Source: Conchocele bisecta (lineage: Eukaryota > Mollusca > Bivalvia > Lucinida > Thyasiridae). From it: DNA of 64,000 nt. Below the pieces are notes generated by a model that was not told where the DNA came from, did not search any database, and saw only the letters and a program-made list of their open reading frames with translations. The position numbers and the translations under genes are program-made. Positions 9,254-17,283 of the stretch are shown here, piece after piece (within the stretch, counting starts at the first letter, position 1; each line of letters begins with the position of its first letter). The DNA lies in assembly GCA_029237695.1 (NCBI GenBank), contig CM055275.1:86023088-86087087 (forward strand), written 5' to 3'.

Positions 9254-10617
9254 ATGGATACCCAAGCATTTAGCTTTAACTCTAATGCAAAGTATTCAGT
9301 CGGGGGTGTATACACTCAAAAGAACACCATTGGTGAGCTTGTGCACCCCACAATAAGAGCTAGTTTGGGCGCGGGTTTCGACACAAATTTCACTAACATG
9401 TTTGAAAAGTACAGACTTCCTAAAACCGTTACAGAGGATGTCATAACAAACTGGAACAATAATCATATGCAGTTCTGGCAGAACCAACTAAATTTTACCG
9501 TGTGGTGTGCCACAACCGGGTGTGGCGTCTCTTTCAGAGACCACATTAAAAGACAGTAACAGCATGTTAAGCAGTAGCGTCTACAACTTTCATGTGTATT
9601 ATGCAATTAGGAGGATTCTCAAAGAACTAGGCACTCCATTACCTCAAGACAATGGCTGGAACCCCATTTCCAACACATACGACCGTAAGGCGTTCGAACG
9701 GATATGTGACGAATTTAAAGTTTCAAAAGATGCGGACTGGAGACAGAAAGTATTTCCTAACAGCAACAGCCTGGGCACCGTTCTCATTCGGGGCCAGTCC
9801 GGGAATTGGACTGATTTTAGACACGATCGATCGGGTGACCACATCGTCAGTCGGAACGCCGGGAATTTTGATCCCGCGACGATGACCTTCGGGCCGGAAG
9901 TATCTGGAGGTCGGCACTGCGGCGTCTCATCCTGCAATTGGTTACCTCCGAAACGAGCTCACGTCGATTATATTTTACAAGACGAAAACGTGCAGAATGG
10001 GTATAGAAATCTTTATATTGGACGACGGTCTAGGGTTTACGCAGGCCGGTGTTACCCGCCTCAACGACTCCATTCGCAAATACGTCTGGGCCACCCTCGG
10101 CGCACAGAAGCAAACTCGCAGTTCTATAATAGGAGTCGGAACCGCGTTTGACGCGCAAAAACAATTATTGGCACTTGTAGAGGACGCCATCTCAGCTACG
10201 GTGGATCTGGAGAAGGCGATCCAGAATTATCAAGACGTTTTACAGAATGCTAGTACCCCAGTAGACTACGTATTTGGTATAGGTCTTTATATGGCGCCGA
10301 GCAATATGATACTACGAGACGACCCGGTTGACGGTTACAATAATCAGATCGTAATCGCCACCGCCAATCAAAAAATCGGCCACAACGGGAACGTGAACGT
10401 GGATATCATCAAGCGCACCCCCAACAGTGGAAGCGATTTCATAAAACCGCAAGCACCCACCCCAATTCGCGAATCAAGTTCATTTAAACCCGTTGTTCCA
10501 CCCGCGGAAACACCAATCATGAACACTGTTGACATTGGAAGCACAACCCACGAGGAGGAGAAATTAGGGCTCGTCGTAGCCCTCGTGGCGGCCGGACTAT
10601 TTGTGCTTTGGATTTAG
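9254..10617 (+). pseudogene. Large Polinton protein with C-terminal membrane anchor, two frameshifts
   Basis: Three consecutive plus-strand blocks in different frames form one former gene of about 450 codons: 9254 to about 9545 (starts DTQAFSFNSNAKYSVGG; holds WNNNHMQFWQNQLNF), about 9545 to 10000 (VYNFHVYYAIRRILKEL; many Trp, Tyr and Asn), and about 10000 to 10617 (LNDSIRKYVWATLGAQ; FDAQKQLLALVEDAIS; GLYMAPSN). The last block ends in a Glu-Glu-Lys step followed by a 16-residue hydrophobic helix and the stop, a tail anchor. I recognise it as a gene that accompanies capsid genes in animal Polintons but no function is known to me. The two frame changes fall near 9535-9560 and 9995-10010. Its end overlaps the end of the convergent gene by 21 bp. 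Confidence 0.7.
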
Positions 10618-11518
10618 AAACTCTCGGGAGGCTAAAAGTAGGAGACCGGCGATTGCCACGATTAGAGCCCAAACATTATTGGCGAGCCATCCAGCCGTTT
10701 TTGATAATATAGATAGCAAGAAGGAGAGTAGACCCCCGATCAACCCGGGCAGCGCGGCAGCCAACTTTCCTGCTAATTTAGCCAAGAGATTGGCGAGGGC
10801 TTTTAGTTGTTTTTTTATCGATTCTTTGGCTCCACCGGATGGAGCTGGTGCTGGCGCTGGTGCTGGCGCTGGTGATGGCCGCTGTAGGCTGGTCCGAACC
10901 ACCCGTGATAGATAGAACTAGAGACGATATAGATAGAATTAGGGTCGATATAATCATGGTGAAAGCTGTGAGGATGGTTACTATTGTAAAGCCCTTCTCT
11001 CTGAACAGAGTGCGAAGACGCTCACCGAGTTTCGTGTCCTCGTGCAGGACCCTCGAGATTGTTTCGTGGCTCCTACTTAATTGACCGGAAAGTGTCTCAC
11101 GGTTAGTCGAGGCAGCCTCCAAGCGAGCTTCTCTTTCGTCCGGCAACGACCGCAGGAGTTTGTTGATTCGCTCGGTAGATTCTCTATCGCCACGTGCTTT
11201 CTTTATTTTTCTTTCTTCTAGAGCGATATGTTCGTCCAGCGCTGAGAGTTTGGAGAGGTTATTGACCAGTTCGCCCCGGGTTGTTTGCAGTACCTTATCG
11301 AGTCCCCGGAGCTCGCGAAGAGGTAACGGTGGGTCAAACTTCGTGCCGTTTATTTCGTTGACCGTGGTTTCAATCGTGTCAATAGCGTCGGTGGCTACGC
11401 GAGGGATCTCGCTGAGCTCGATCGTTTCTATAGTGGCGGCCGTCTTCGCCAGCGTTTTGTCGATAGTCTGAAAGAGTTTTACCATTTTTTTAGGCAACTG
11501 CGATTGATCATCGATCAC
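10597..11518 (-). pseudogene. Coiled-coil protein with three membrane segments, one frameshift
   Basis: From ATG 11518 the frame encodes about 170 charged helical residues with heptad-like spacing (segments LSKLSALDEHIALEERKIKK and LPDEREARLEAASTNRETL), the motif HEDTKLGERLRTLFREKG, then a first membrane helix (TIVTILTAFTMIISTLIL). Shortly after, near 10880-10905, the open frame changes; the continuing frame has a Pro-Ala repeat linker coded by a GCTGGT/GCTGGC simple repeat, then two further membrane helices (LPGLIGGLLSFLLSIL and WALIVAIAGLLLLA) and stops at 10597. The PA-coding simple repeat is a likely slippage site. The layout is known to me from Polinton-associated proteins in other animals; function unknown, perhaps inner membrane or entry related. 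ATG overlaps the upstream stop by 11 bp. Confidence 0.65.
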
Positions 11519-12044
11519 TCCGAGAGCTCGAGAGAGGAGTGCTCCATATCGGATTCAACTGGTAAGAGGGGCTGAGGAACTTGGTCGGGTCGTTCTTGTA
11601 CGTCAGCAACTTCCAGTTCTTGTTCCATTTAACCCACAGGTCTCCACTTTTAGTGCTGCGGAACTCCAACGGGGCCTTGATGCCGTGTTTAGACACTTCA
11701 CTCTCCCACCGTTTCACCAGAGTATTCGTTTCCTCGATAGACGCCAGCTCACCCTCGGAGATCCCCGCAGGAATATCGGCACCGCCCGCCCATGCCGGAG
11801 TTTCGGATGGGGCCTCCAACATTTCTAAATGTGTATTTTTCTCGGGTGGGGGCTCTATGAAGGTCGTTTCGTCATCATCATCGTCCAAGCCCTCGTCTCG
11901 GCTATGTGGGTCGAAATGGTCATCATCGCCCAAGCCCTCACCTAGGCCATATAGGGAGTCGAAATCGTCGTCATCATCATCGTCCAAGCCCTCACCTCGA
12001 CTATATGGGTCGAAATCGTCCATGCCAATATCGAGACCAGCCAT
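11508..12044 (-). CDS. Acidic repeat protein of the Polinton
   Basis: An intact frame of 178 codons. Residues about 9-60 hold three imperfect 17-residue repeats built on FDPYSRGEGLDDDDD, giving a strongly acidic N-terminal third. The C-terminal part (ETNTLVKRWESEVSKHG and WVKWNKNWKLLTYKND) is basic and Trp-rich. I do not recognise a catalytic motif. An acidic, disordered leader with a compact tail could be a scaffold or a DNA-mimic/processivity factor, but this is speculation. It is divergent from the major capsid gene (44 bp between), and is followed with an 11-bp overlap by the coiled-coil membrane gene, so the two form an operon-like pair. Confidence 0.7.
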   Translation of the reverse strand: MAGLDIGMDDFDPYSRGEGLDDDDDDDFDSLYGLGEGLGDDDHFDPHSRDEGLDDDDDETTFIEPPPEKNTHLEMLEAPSETPAWAGGADIPAGISEGELASIEETNTLVKRWESEVSKHGIKAPLEFRSTKSGDLWVKWNKNWKLLTYKNDPTKFLSPSYQLNPIWSTPLSSSRSDR

Positions 12045-12088
12045 CTTTATAATAATAATTATTATATTAAAGACAAAACCATACAGGT
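12045..12088. promoter_or_regulatory. Divergent promoter between acidic-protein and capsid genes
   Basis: The spacer contains CTTTATAATAATAATTATTA and ATATTAAAG, an almost symmetrical AT-rich block with CTTT at one side and AAAG at the other. Compare the 20-bp divergent spacer at 9234-9253. Symmetry fits transcription in both directions. Confidence 0.5.
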
Positions 12089-13123
12089 TTGGATTTAATA
12101 GATAAGTCTTCGATTCAATACGGTCGCAAACTCAATCCATATCGCAGACTGCGTGAGCCCCTCGGGGCAAAAGGCGTGAGACAGAGTGTCGTTATTACGA
12201 ACAACCCATCGACGATCGACCAGAACCAGCAACTCTTAGTTCGCTTCCCCAACCTCGGAGCTAGCGACGTCATTACGCCGGGGACTGTTCGCCTCGCTTT
12301 CACTATTTCGCTTACATCGACGGACGCGGACCGAACCATCGTTCAGAACCTGGGTCGCGCCATCGTCAAGAAGACCATGATAAAGATTTCTGGTAATGAG
12401 GTGTTGTCGATCGATGACAGCGACGTCTACCATTGCTACCAGGACCTGTGGAAGACGGCACAAGAGCGCGAAAATGCGGTATATCAAGGTATTGACACCA
12501 GCCGAAATAGGAACGTAACCAGACTTAGAATCGGGGCTGGTGACAAGATAGATAACATCGCCAGCGACAACGCGGTCGCGGCCGCTTACGACAACCGATT
12601 CTACATCCCGCTCGACTTTGAGTTGCTGGAGAGTCACATGCCCTACTATCAGAGTGCTTTGGCTGACCGCCTCGAATATGAACTAACGTTCAATGACTAC
12701 GGCCGAGTTCTCATAGCCACTGACATGACATCGAAGTATACGATCGACAATGTTTGGCTGGAGTACGACATGGTCACGATGCCCGAACTCGCGCGATTGA
12801 TCAGAACCCAGTATATCGGGCGCGTTGCTTCCGGCTCTAAGCGTTCCCCGGAGGTTGCCGCGGTTGCTAAAGACCTGCAGCTCTCGGACGTCTCCGTCGC
12901 GGATTTCCTGACTACCAAATACGCGTTATGGCTAGACATGCGAACCAGCGACGACGACCAAATGCACGGTAGCGGACGCCAAGTTGAGAACGCTAGCGAG
13001 GGTGTGACGATCCAGATAACCAAAGAGGCGGATGGAGCTGGCACATTGAACGTGTACTTATATATAATTACGGACGCACAACTCAACATCGAAGATGGCC
13101 GATACGTATCAGCGATGTACTAA
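12089..13123 (+). CDS. Double jelly-roll major capsid protein (no in-frame ATG)
   Basis: An uninterrupted frame of about 344 codons with the sequence features of the animal Polinton/adintovirus hexon (the PY/MCP protein, a double jelly roll that builds the capsid faces): LNPYRRLREPLGAKG near the N-terminus, NPSTIDQNQQLLVRFPNLG, LGRAIVKKTMIKISGNE, DDSDVYHCYQDLWKT, and a Tyr-ended C-terminus (EDGRYVSAMY). The start is odd. Upstream the frame reaches a TAA at 12068-12070 without any ATG; the first in-frame ATG is codon 97. The stated start is a TTG. Either the ATG has been lost, or initiation is non-canonical, or the leader is spliced. The end overlaps the ATPase gene by 29 bp, as expected for a compact virus-type operon. 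Identity is firm; function in this copy is doubtful. Confidence 0.88.
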   Translation: MDLIDKSSIQYGRKLNPYRRLREPLGAKGVRQSVVITNNPSTIDQNQQLLVRFPNLGASDVITPGTVRLAFTISLTSTDADRTIVQNLGRAIVKKTMIKISGNEVLSIDDSDVYHCYQDLWKTAQERENAVYQGIDTSRNRNVTRLRIGAGDKIDNIASDNAVAAAYDNRFYIPLDFELLESHMPYYQSALADRLEYELTFNDYGRVLIATDMTSKYTIDNVWLEYDMVTMPELARLIRTQYIGRVASGSKRSPEVAAVAKDLQLSDVSVADFLTTKYALWLDMRTSDDDQMHGSGRQVENASEGVTIQITKEADGAGTLNVYLYIITDAQLNIEDGRYVSAMY

Positions 13124-13739
13124 AAATCAATACAAATTCGCGATTGGAGATGCACACTCTGCTATAATATGTGGGCAGACAGGATGCGGAACAACGGTTT
13201 TCATCCTCGACTTACTCGAGGGCTCTTACCACGATGTCTTTCGTCACATCGTGATCCTGTGTCCCACTGTGCGGCACAACGAGACTTATCAGCGGCGCCC
13301 TTGGATATGGACCGACCCTGAGGTATACGTTATTGACCCCGGCGACAGGCTTCAAGGTTGGCTGCGTGTCTTCTATCAAATATTCCAGGGAGAGCCCACC
13401 CTATACGTAATTGACGATTGCTCGGCCAAGGCTGCGATGACCAAAAAGAAGGACATGCTCTCTGAGCTCGCATTTTCTGGCCGCCATGCGAGACAAAGCG
13501 TATGGATCTCCACTCAGAAGTACAACGCCGTCCTAAAGGATCTGCGCGAGCAAACGAAATGGGTCGCCCTCTTTCACTGCAAGGACCGAGACTCGTTCGA
13601 TGACTGTCTTCGAGAGAACGACGTTATCCCAACGCGCGAGGAGCGCCTGGAGGTTCGACAGATGCTTTCGGAAACTAAGCACGCCAAGCTTCTGTTAAAG
13701 ACCGATCAACCGACTGCTTACGAAGTTATCAATTATTAA
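13095..13739 (+). CDS. FtsK/HerA-type genome-packaging ATPase, P-loop lysine lost
   Basis: 214 codons, intact frame. It belongs to the A32-like packaging ATPases of Polintons, poxvirus-like and NCLDV-like viruses, which pump DNA into preformed capsids. The P-loop is at residues 27-34 and reads GQTGCGTT: the lysine that contacts the nucleotide phosphates is a threonine here (codon ACA at 13191-13193). Walker B (LYVIDDCS, residues 103-110) is intact, as is the downstream SELAFSGRHARQSVWISTQ region with the sensor-like Gln. The gene starts inside the capsid gene in another frame. A packaging motor without that lysine should not hydrolyse ATP, so this copy is probably inactive even though the frame is open. 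Length is typical of the family in animal Polintons. Confidence 0.9.
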   Translation: MADTYQRCTKNQYKFAIGDAHSAIICGQTGCGTTVFILDLLEGSYHDVFRHIVILCPTVRHNETYQRRPWIWTDPEVYVIDPGDRLQGWLRVFYQIFQGEPTLYVIDDCSAKAAMTKKKDMLSELAFSGRHARQSVWISTQKYNAVLKDLREQTKWVALFHCKDRDSFDDCLRENDVIPTREERLEVRQMLSETKHAKLLLKTDQPTAYEVINY

Positions 13740-14243
13740 TTTGAGCAAATTACAAAAACAATTGCTGATCAACCAACCCCTTATATAATGTAATTAGCAA
13801 ATTCTTAGCAACCAACCTCTTATATTATATAAAGCAAAATTCTTAGCAATATTCTTAGCAAAATTCTTAGCAAAATTCTTAGCAATTTCTGAACAACCAA
13901 CCAACTTCTTATATAATGTAATTAGCAAATTCTTAGCAAATGCTTTGCAAATTCTGAACAATTACTGATCAACCAACCAACCGCTTATATAATGTAATTA
14001 GCAATTACTGAACAATTGCTGAATAAATGCTGGAGCAATTGCTTAACAATGTTGAACAATGCTTAACAAATACTTAACAACGCTGAGAAAATGCTTAACA
14101 ATGCTGAGCAATTGCTAAGAATTTGTTGCTCCGCTGCTAGCTTTATTGTGAGCATAACGGTGATCATAAGTATCTGGTGGTGCGCTTGGCAATATGTTAG
14201 ACTTATGAGACTCGTAAGAATAATTAAATTAATTATAAGAAAA
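13740..14243. repeat. AT-rich spacer with TGATCAACCAACC / CTTATATAA modules
   Basis: A module TGATCAACCAACC(AA) plus CTTATATAATGTAATTAGC plus (A)TTCTTAGCAAA repeats begins at about 13766, 13908 and 13984. Between the modules are many copies of TTCTTAGCAAAA and variants (CTTAACAATGCT). The TATATAA cores look like TATA boxes and recur at regular positions. The same modules occur in the second spacer (15925-16260), so the two spacers flank the four-gene cassette as direct repeats. An open frame runs into the next gene from 14091 but its sequence is repeat-derived. Confidence 0.75.
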
Positions 14244-14855
14244 ATGAACTGCGACGAACTTCTCGATCAGCTAATGGAAGAAACAGTCGCTCCGACTGAA
14301 ACTGTAGGAACACCTGTCAGCACGGCTGCCGATACGGTCCCGAAAGAAAATGAAAACGCGGCGCGACGTGAGCGATTGGCTGCGCTGGTTGCTGGGGGAC
14401 AATCGGAGCATTATCTCGGTAGAGTCTCTCAGGTTTGTCAGGTGGATAAGATGTCGGATGCGGAGGTCGATAAAATGTACGCGCGATACGAATCCAAATT
14501 AGGTGCGGAGATGACGAAAACTCTCGGATCGGCGGCTATTCATTTTTACGCAACCGCCGTTAGTATACTTCTCCCTATACCAGACACCGCGGGATTGATT
14601 GGCGATCTAGAGACCGACCCTTTTATAGGACACACTCTTAGAACAGCCTGCTGCTCATTTTATCACAAGTTTGGAATGTACTTAGCTCCGCTGACAACCG
14701 CGTTGATCACGGGTAAACACTGTCAATTTGGACATATATGTCCACGAACTATAAGCCCTAATAATGATGACACAAGACGCACCCGCGAGAGTGACGAAGT
14801 TGAACCAGATTGCTCCAACACAATCGAACCCGAGTGTTACTCCGCCACTGGATGA
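14244..14855 (+). CDS. Polinton conserved protein with hydrophobic central helix
   Basis: Start chosen at ATG 14244 (MNCDELLDQLMEE), preceded by TTATAAGAAAA; the upstream extension to 14091 reads through spacer repeats. About 203 residues: an acidic and low-complexity N-terminus (TVAPTETVGTPVSTAAD), a helical region with KMSDAEVDKMYARYESKLG, a hydrophobic stretch (IHFYATAVSILLPIPDTAGL), then FIGHTLRTACCSFYHKFGMY and LAPLTTALITGKHCQFGH. I recognise this as a gene of animal Polintons but know of no assigned function; the helix and the Cys pairs suggest a membrane-associated virion protein. The last 31 codons overlap the next gene in another frame. Confidence 0.7.
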   Translation: MNCDELLDQLMEETVAPTETVGTPVSTAADTVPKENENAARRERLAALVAGGQSEHYLGRVSQVCQVDKMSDAEVDKMYARYESKLGAEMTKTLGSAAIHFYATAVSILLPIPDTAGLIGDLETDPFIGHTLRTACCSFYHKFGMYLAPLTTALITGKHCQFGHICPRTISPNNDDTRRTRESDEVEPDCSNTIEPECYSATG

Positions 14856-15252
14856 CATTCAGCGTATAAAAAATCCCAAAAGACAGGCGGCTGGGAGAGC
14901 GGCTGCTGCCACACGAAAAGTTAAACAAGATAAAATACTCGCCGAGCTTCGAGAGGCCAAACGGTCGTTGCAATCGGAGACAGAGACGACAATACACCCG
15001 GTGGCAGCTGTTTCTCCCCCAATCGCTATTGGATTGGAACCGATTGCTCCAACTGATTGGATCCCGTGGGTTGTTGTTGGTGGTCTGTCAGTTGTGGGCA
15101 CCCTGTATGTGCTTTACTGTTTCAACAACAGATCATCAACGAGGCTGAAATTGAAAAAACAACCCCCAACACTGTTGGACGCGGTTCCAATACAATCGTT
15201 GAGGGATGCGCCCCATTTAAACATTAAACGCGATCCTTTTTATATGCAATAA
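14764..15252 (+). CDS. Basic N-terminal, single-span membrane protein of the Polinton
   Basis: 162 codons from ATG 14764 (a second ATG follows immediately). Residues about 35-75 are strongly basic and Ala-rich helix (KNPKRQAAGRAAAATRKVKQ), as in DNA- or nucleoprotein-binding segments; residues about 98-116 form a membrane helix (WIPWVVVGGLSVVGTLYVLY), followed by a basic tail. A short basic region on one side of the membrane and the linked genes suggest a virion membrane or core-linker role; this is inference. The start lies inside the upstream gene and the stop overlaps the next ATG by one base (TAATG), so the four genes here are tightly coupled. Confidence 0.68.
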   Translation: MMTQDAPARVTKLNQIAPTQSNPSVTPPLDDIQRIKNPKRQAAGRAAAATRKVKQDKILAELREAKRSLQSETETTIHPVAAVSPPIAIGLEPIAPTDWIPWVVVGGLSVVGTLYVLYCFNNRSSTRLKLKKQPPTLLDAVPIQSLRDAPHLNIKRDPFYMQ

Positions 15253-15485
15253 TGGCTGAACAAGATGGTAAAATGTTAATGAATGCGCTTTATCACGCCG
15301 TGGTGATATCGGGTTTCAGTATCGGGTATGCTCAACTATCAAAAAGGGTCTTAGGAGGGTCCGCTCCCAAATTGGACTTTACTGCGAGAGACGTAGGGCT
15401 CGCGACCTTAGATGTAGCGGCCGCAGTTTGGACCCGAGATTATCTAGTTAAAGCTGGAATTCTACCCGTTAATATATGGAAATAA
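15252..15485 (+). CDS. Small membrane protein of the Polinton
   Basis: 77 codons. Residues about 10-30 (LMNALYHAVVISGFSIGYAQ) and about 45-65 (ARDVGLATLDVAAAVWTRDY) are amphipathic to hydrophobic helices; the end is VKAGILPVNIWK. A small, two-helix conserved companion gene of animal Polintons by my recollection; function unknown. It starts in the overlap TAATG and is followed after one base by the next ATG, so the ribosome or transcript organisation is compact. Confidence 0.7.
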   Translation: MAEQDGKMLMNALYHAVVISGFSIGYAQLSKRVLGGSAPKLDFTARDVGLATLDVAAAVWTRDYLVKAGILPVNIWK

Positions 15486-15486
15486 A

Positions 15487-15924
15487 ATGGCTTCGATCGC
15501 AATAATGATAGGTGGTGCGCTCGTAAACGCATTGGCTTTCAGCGGTAGCAACTATTTCTTCTCTAAACTGAAAAGCTCAGACGCGGATGAGGAGCGCGAG
15601 CGTCACGATTTAGCCGAAGAACAACTCAAGAGTGCAGACGCAGCATTTTCGAAAAAACGAACCGCACATCTGGACTGGGTCAACGAAGAGCTTCGCCGCG
15701 AGAATCACGCCGCGCAAACTTTCCAGAACGTTGAAGAAGCTAATCGAGAGTACGCGCTGGCATATCCGCAGAGAAGTCTCGCGCCGCTGGATCGTGAGCC
15801 CCAACTTTCAGATTTCTATGTACCGTCAGAGACCCAAAAAGACCGCGAGATCGCGTTCATCGTCGTAGGAATGGGTGTGGTGGGTCTCGTCGGCTACTAT
15901 ATTCAATCGAAAATTTTAAATTAA
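15487..15924 (+). CDS. Membrane-helix / coiled-coil / membrane-helix protein of the Polinton
   Basis: 145 codons, intact. N-terminal hydrophobic segment (MASIAIMIGGALVNALAFSG), a charged helical middle (DEERERHDLAEEQLKSADAA, then HLDWVNEELRRENHAAQTF), a Pro-rich linker (REPQLSDFYVPSETQKDRE), and a C-terminal membrane helix (IAFIVVGMGVVGLVGYYI). I recognise the order of these blocks from other animal Polintons. Its job is not known; both ends being hydrophobic with a helical middle suggests a membrane-bridging role. Last gene of the cassette; the second spacer follows. Confidence 0.7.
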   Translation: MASIAIMIGGALVNALAFSGSNYFFSKLKSSDADEERERHDLAEEQLKSADAAFSKKRTAHLDWVNEELRRENHAAQTFQNVEEANREYALAYPQRSLAPLDREPQLSDFYVPSETQKDREIAFIVVGMGVVGLVGYYIQSKILN

Positions 15925-16260
15925 TTATTATTACAAAATAAACAATTACTGATCAACCAACCAAAATCTTATATAAAGCAAATGCTTAGCAAATTCTTAA
16001 AATTCAAAATTCTTAGCAATCATAAATTCAAAATTCTTAGCAAAATTCTTAGCAAATTTTCTAACAAAATTCTTAGCAAAACAACTTCTTAAATAAAATT
16101 AGCCATCCTTATATAAGTATAGCAAATTCTTAGCAAATGCTTTGCAAATTCTTATCAAATTCTGAACAATTACTGATCAACCAACCAACATATTTATTTT
16201 TTTTTGTATGACGAGTGCGTGTTGGAGATTGTCCGATATATTATAATACTTCGCATTACG
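15925..16260. repeat. Second AT-rich spacer with the same modules
   Basis: Modules TTACTGATCAACCAACCAA plus CTTATATAA at about 15945-15975 and, in reversed order of parts, at about 16109-16190, with many TTCTTAGCAAA copies between. The sequence agrees with the spacer at 13740-14243. The last module ends 70 bp before the integrase ATG. Confidence 0.75.
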
Positions 16261-17283
16261 ATGAACACGCGCGAACTTGATACCAAACTAACGCGCAAGC
16301 TGGCGAATACCTACTATAGCCCACGCGGCTACTGGAAGGGACTCGCTGCCATCAAGAACCTCGCTGCGGCGACCAAGGTTTCAGAAAACGCCACCAAGGA
16401 ATGGCTCAAGAAGCAGGCCATCTGGCAGATATATTTATCCGCGCCTCACAATATTCCGCGCCCGAAATTCGACGTGCCGGTGCCGAACCAAGTTCACCAA
16501 GCGGATTTCCTGTTTCTCCCTCACGATCGCGTCGGTCGCAAGACGTACAAGTACGCGCTGACAATCGTTGACATAGCGAGTCGCTATAAGGGGGCTGAGC
16601 CGTTGACCACTAAAGAGTCTAAGGAGGTGGCCGAGGCCCTTTTCCGAATATATAAGAGGAGTCCTCTCAAATGGCCGAATCTTCTCCAGGTCGATCCCGG
16701 CCGCGAGTTCATGGGCGCGGTATCTCGTCTATTATCTAAGCACAAAGTTTCTGTCAGACGCGGCCGCGTCAACATCCACCGGGACCAGGGAATCATGGAG
16801 CGTTTCAATCGAACCCTGGCTGAGAGACTGTTCGGTCACCAATACGCCAAAGAACTCGTAGACCCTCATACGCGATCGACCGAGTGGGTGACCAGACTGC
16901 CCGCCGTGGTCTCCGCACTGAACGGAGAGGTGACCAGATTGATAGGTAAGAAGCCCGTAGATGCTATCAAGTTAAAAAGGGTGACGAGCGAGCCCTCTGC
17001 CGTCTCGCGCGGGCGACCCGTTGGTTTACAGGAGCAGCAATCACCGATTGCACTTCCGTCGGATATTGGCGTCCGGTACCTCTATCAACCGGGAGAGCTC
17101 GAAGGTGGCAGCCGCCGCGCGACTGATCCCGTGTGGTCTCTCAATGTATATCATCTAGATCGATCTATTACCAAACCCGATGAGCCCGTGCTCTACTATT
17201 TAGATGGTGGTCCATCTCGCGGGTTTGTTCGCGAAGAACTTCTTATGGTGCCTTCTGACACCCAGCTGCCCCCGGATCGTTAG
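16261..17283 (+). CDS. Retroviral-type (rve, DDE) integrase of the Polinton
   Basis: Start chosen at ATG 16261 (MNTRELDTKL); an upstream in-frame extension to 16204 has no support. 340 residues. The catalytic triad is complete: D82 (HQADFLFLP), D145 (LQVDPGREF) and E180 (DQGIMERFNRTLAERLF), with 35 residues between the last two as in retroviral integrases. A helical N-terminal domain (residues 1-65) precedes it; there is no clear HHCC zinc finger. The C-terminal domain (YLYQPGELEGGSRRATDPVW, then a beta-rich tail with RGFVREELLMVP) is the conserved SH3/chromodomain-like end of animal Polinton integrases. The enzyme inserts the element into the host genome with a short target duplication. The frame shows no damage. 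Its stop codon overlaps the polymerase stop (TTAG), so the two genes converge. Confidence 0.92.
   Translation: MNTRELDTKLTRKLANTYYSPRGYWKGLAAIKNLAAATKVSENATKEWLKKQAIWQIYLSAPHNIPRPKFDVPVPNQVHQADFLFLPHDRVGRKTYKYALTIVDIASRYKGAEPLTTKESKEVAEALFRIYKRSPLKWPNLLQVDPGREFMGAVSRLLSKHKVSVRRGRVNIHRDQGIMERFNRTLAERLFGHQYAKELVDPHTRSTEWVTRLPAVVSALNGEVTRLIGKKPVDAIKLKRVTSEPSAVSRGRPVGLQEQQSPIALPSDIGVRYLYQPGELEGGSRRATDPVWSLNVYHLDRSITKPDEPVLYYLDGGPSRGFVREELLMVPSDTQLPPDR

Noticed and set aside
9254..10617. Adenain-like cysteine protease of the Polinton
   Set aside because: I looked for a His...Asp...Cys layout in the unassigned frames and did not find a convincing one; it may lie in the missing part.
14091..14243. 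N-terminal membrane extension of the gene at 14244
   Set aside because: The extension translates AT-rich spacer repeats; the conserved-looking protein begins at the ATG at 14244.
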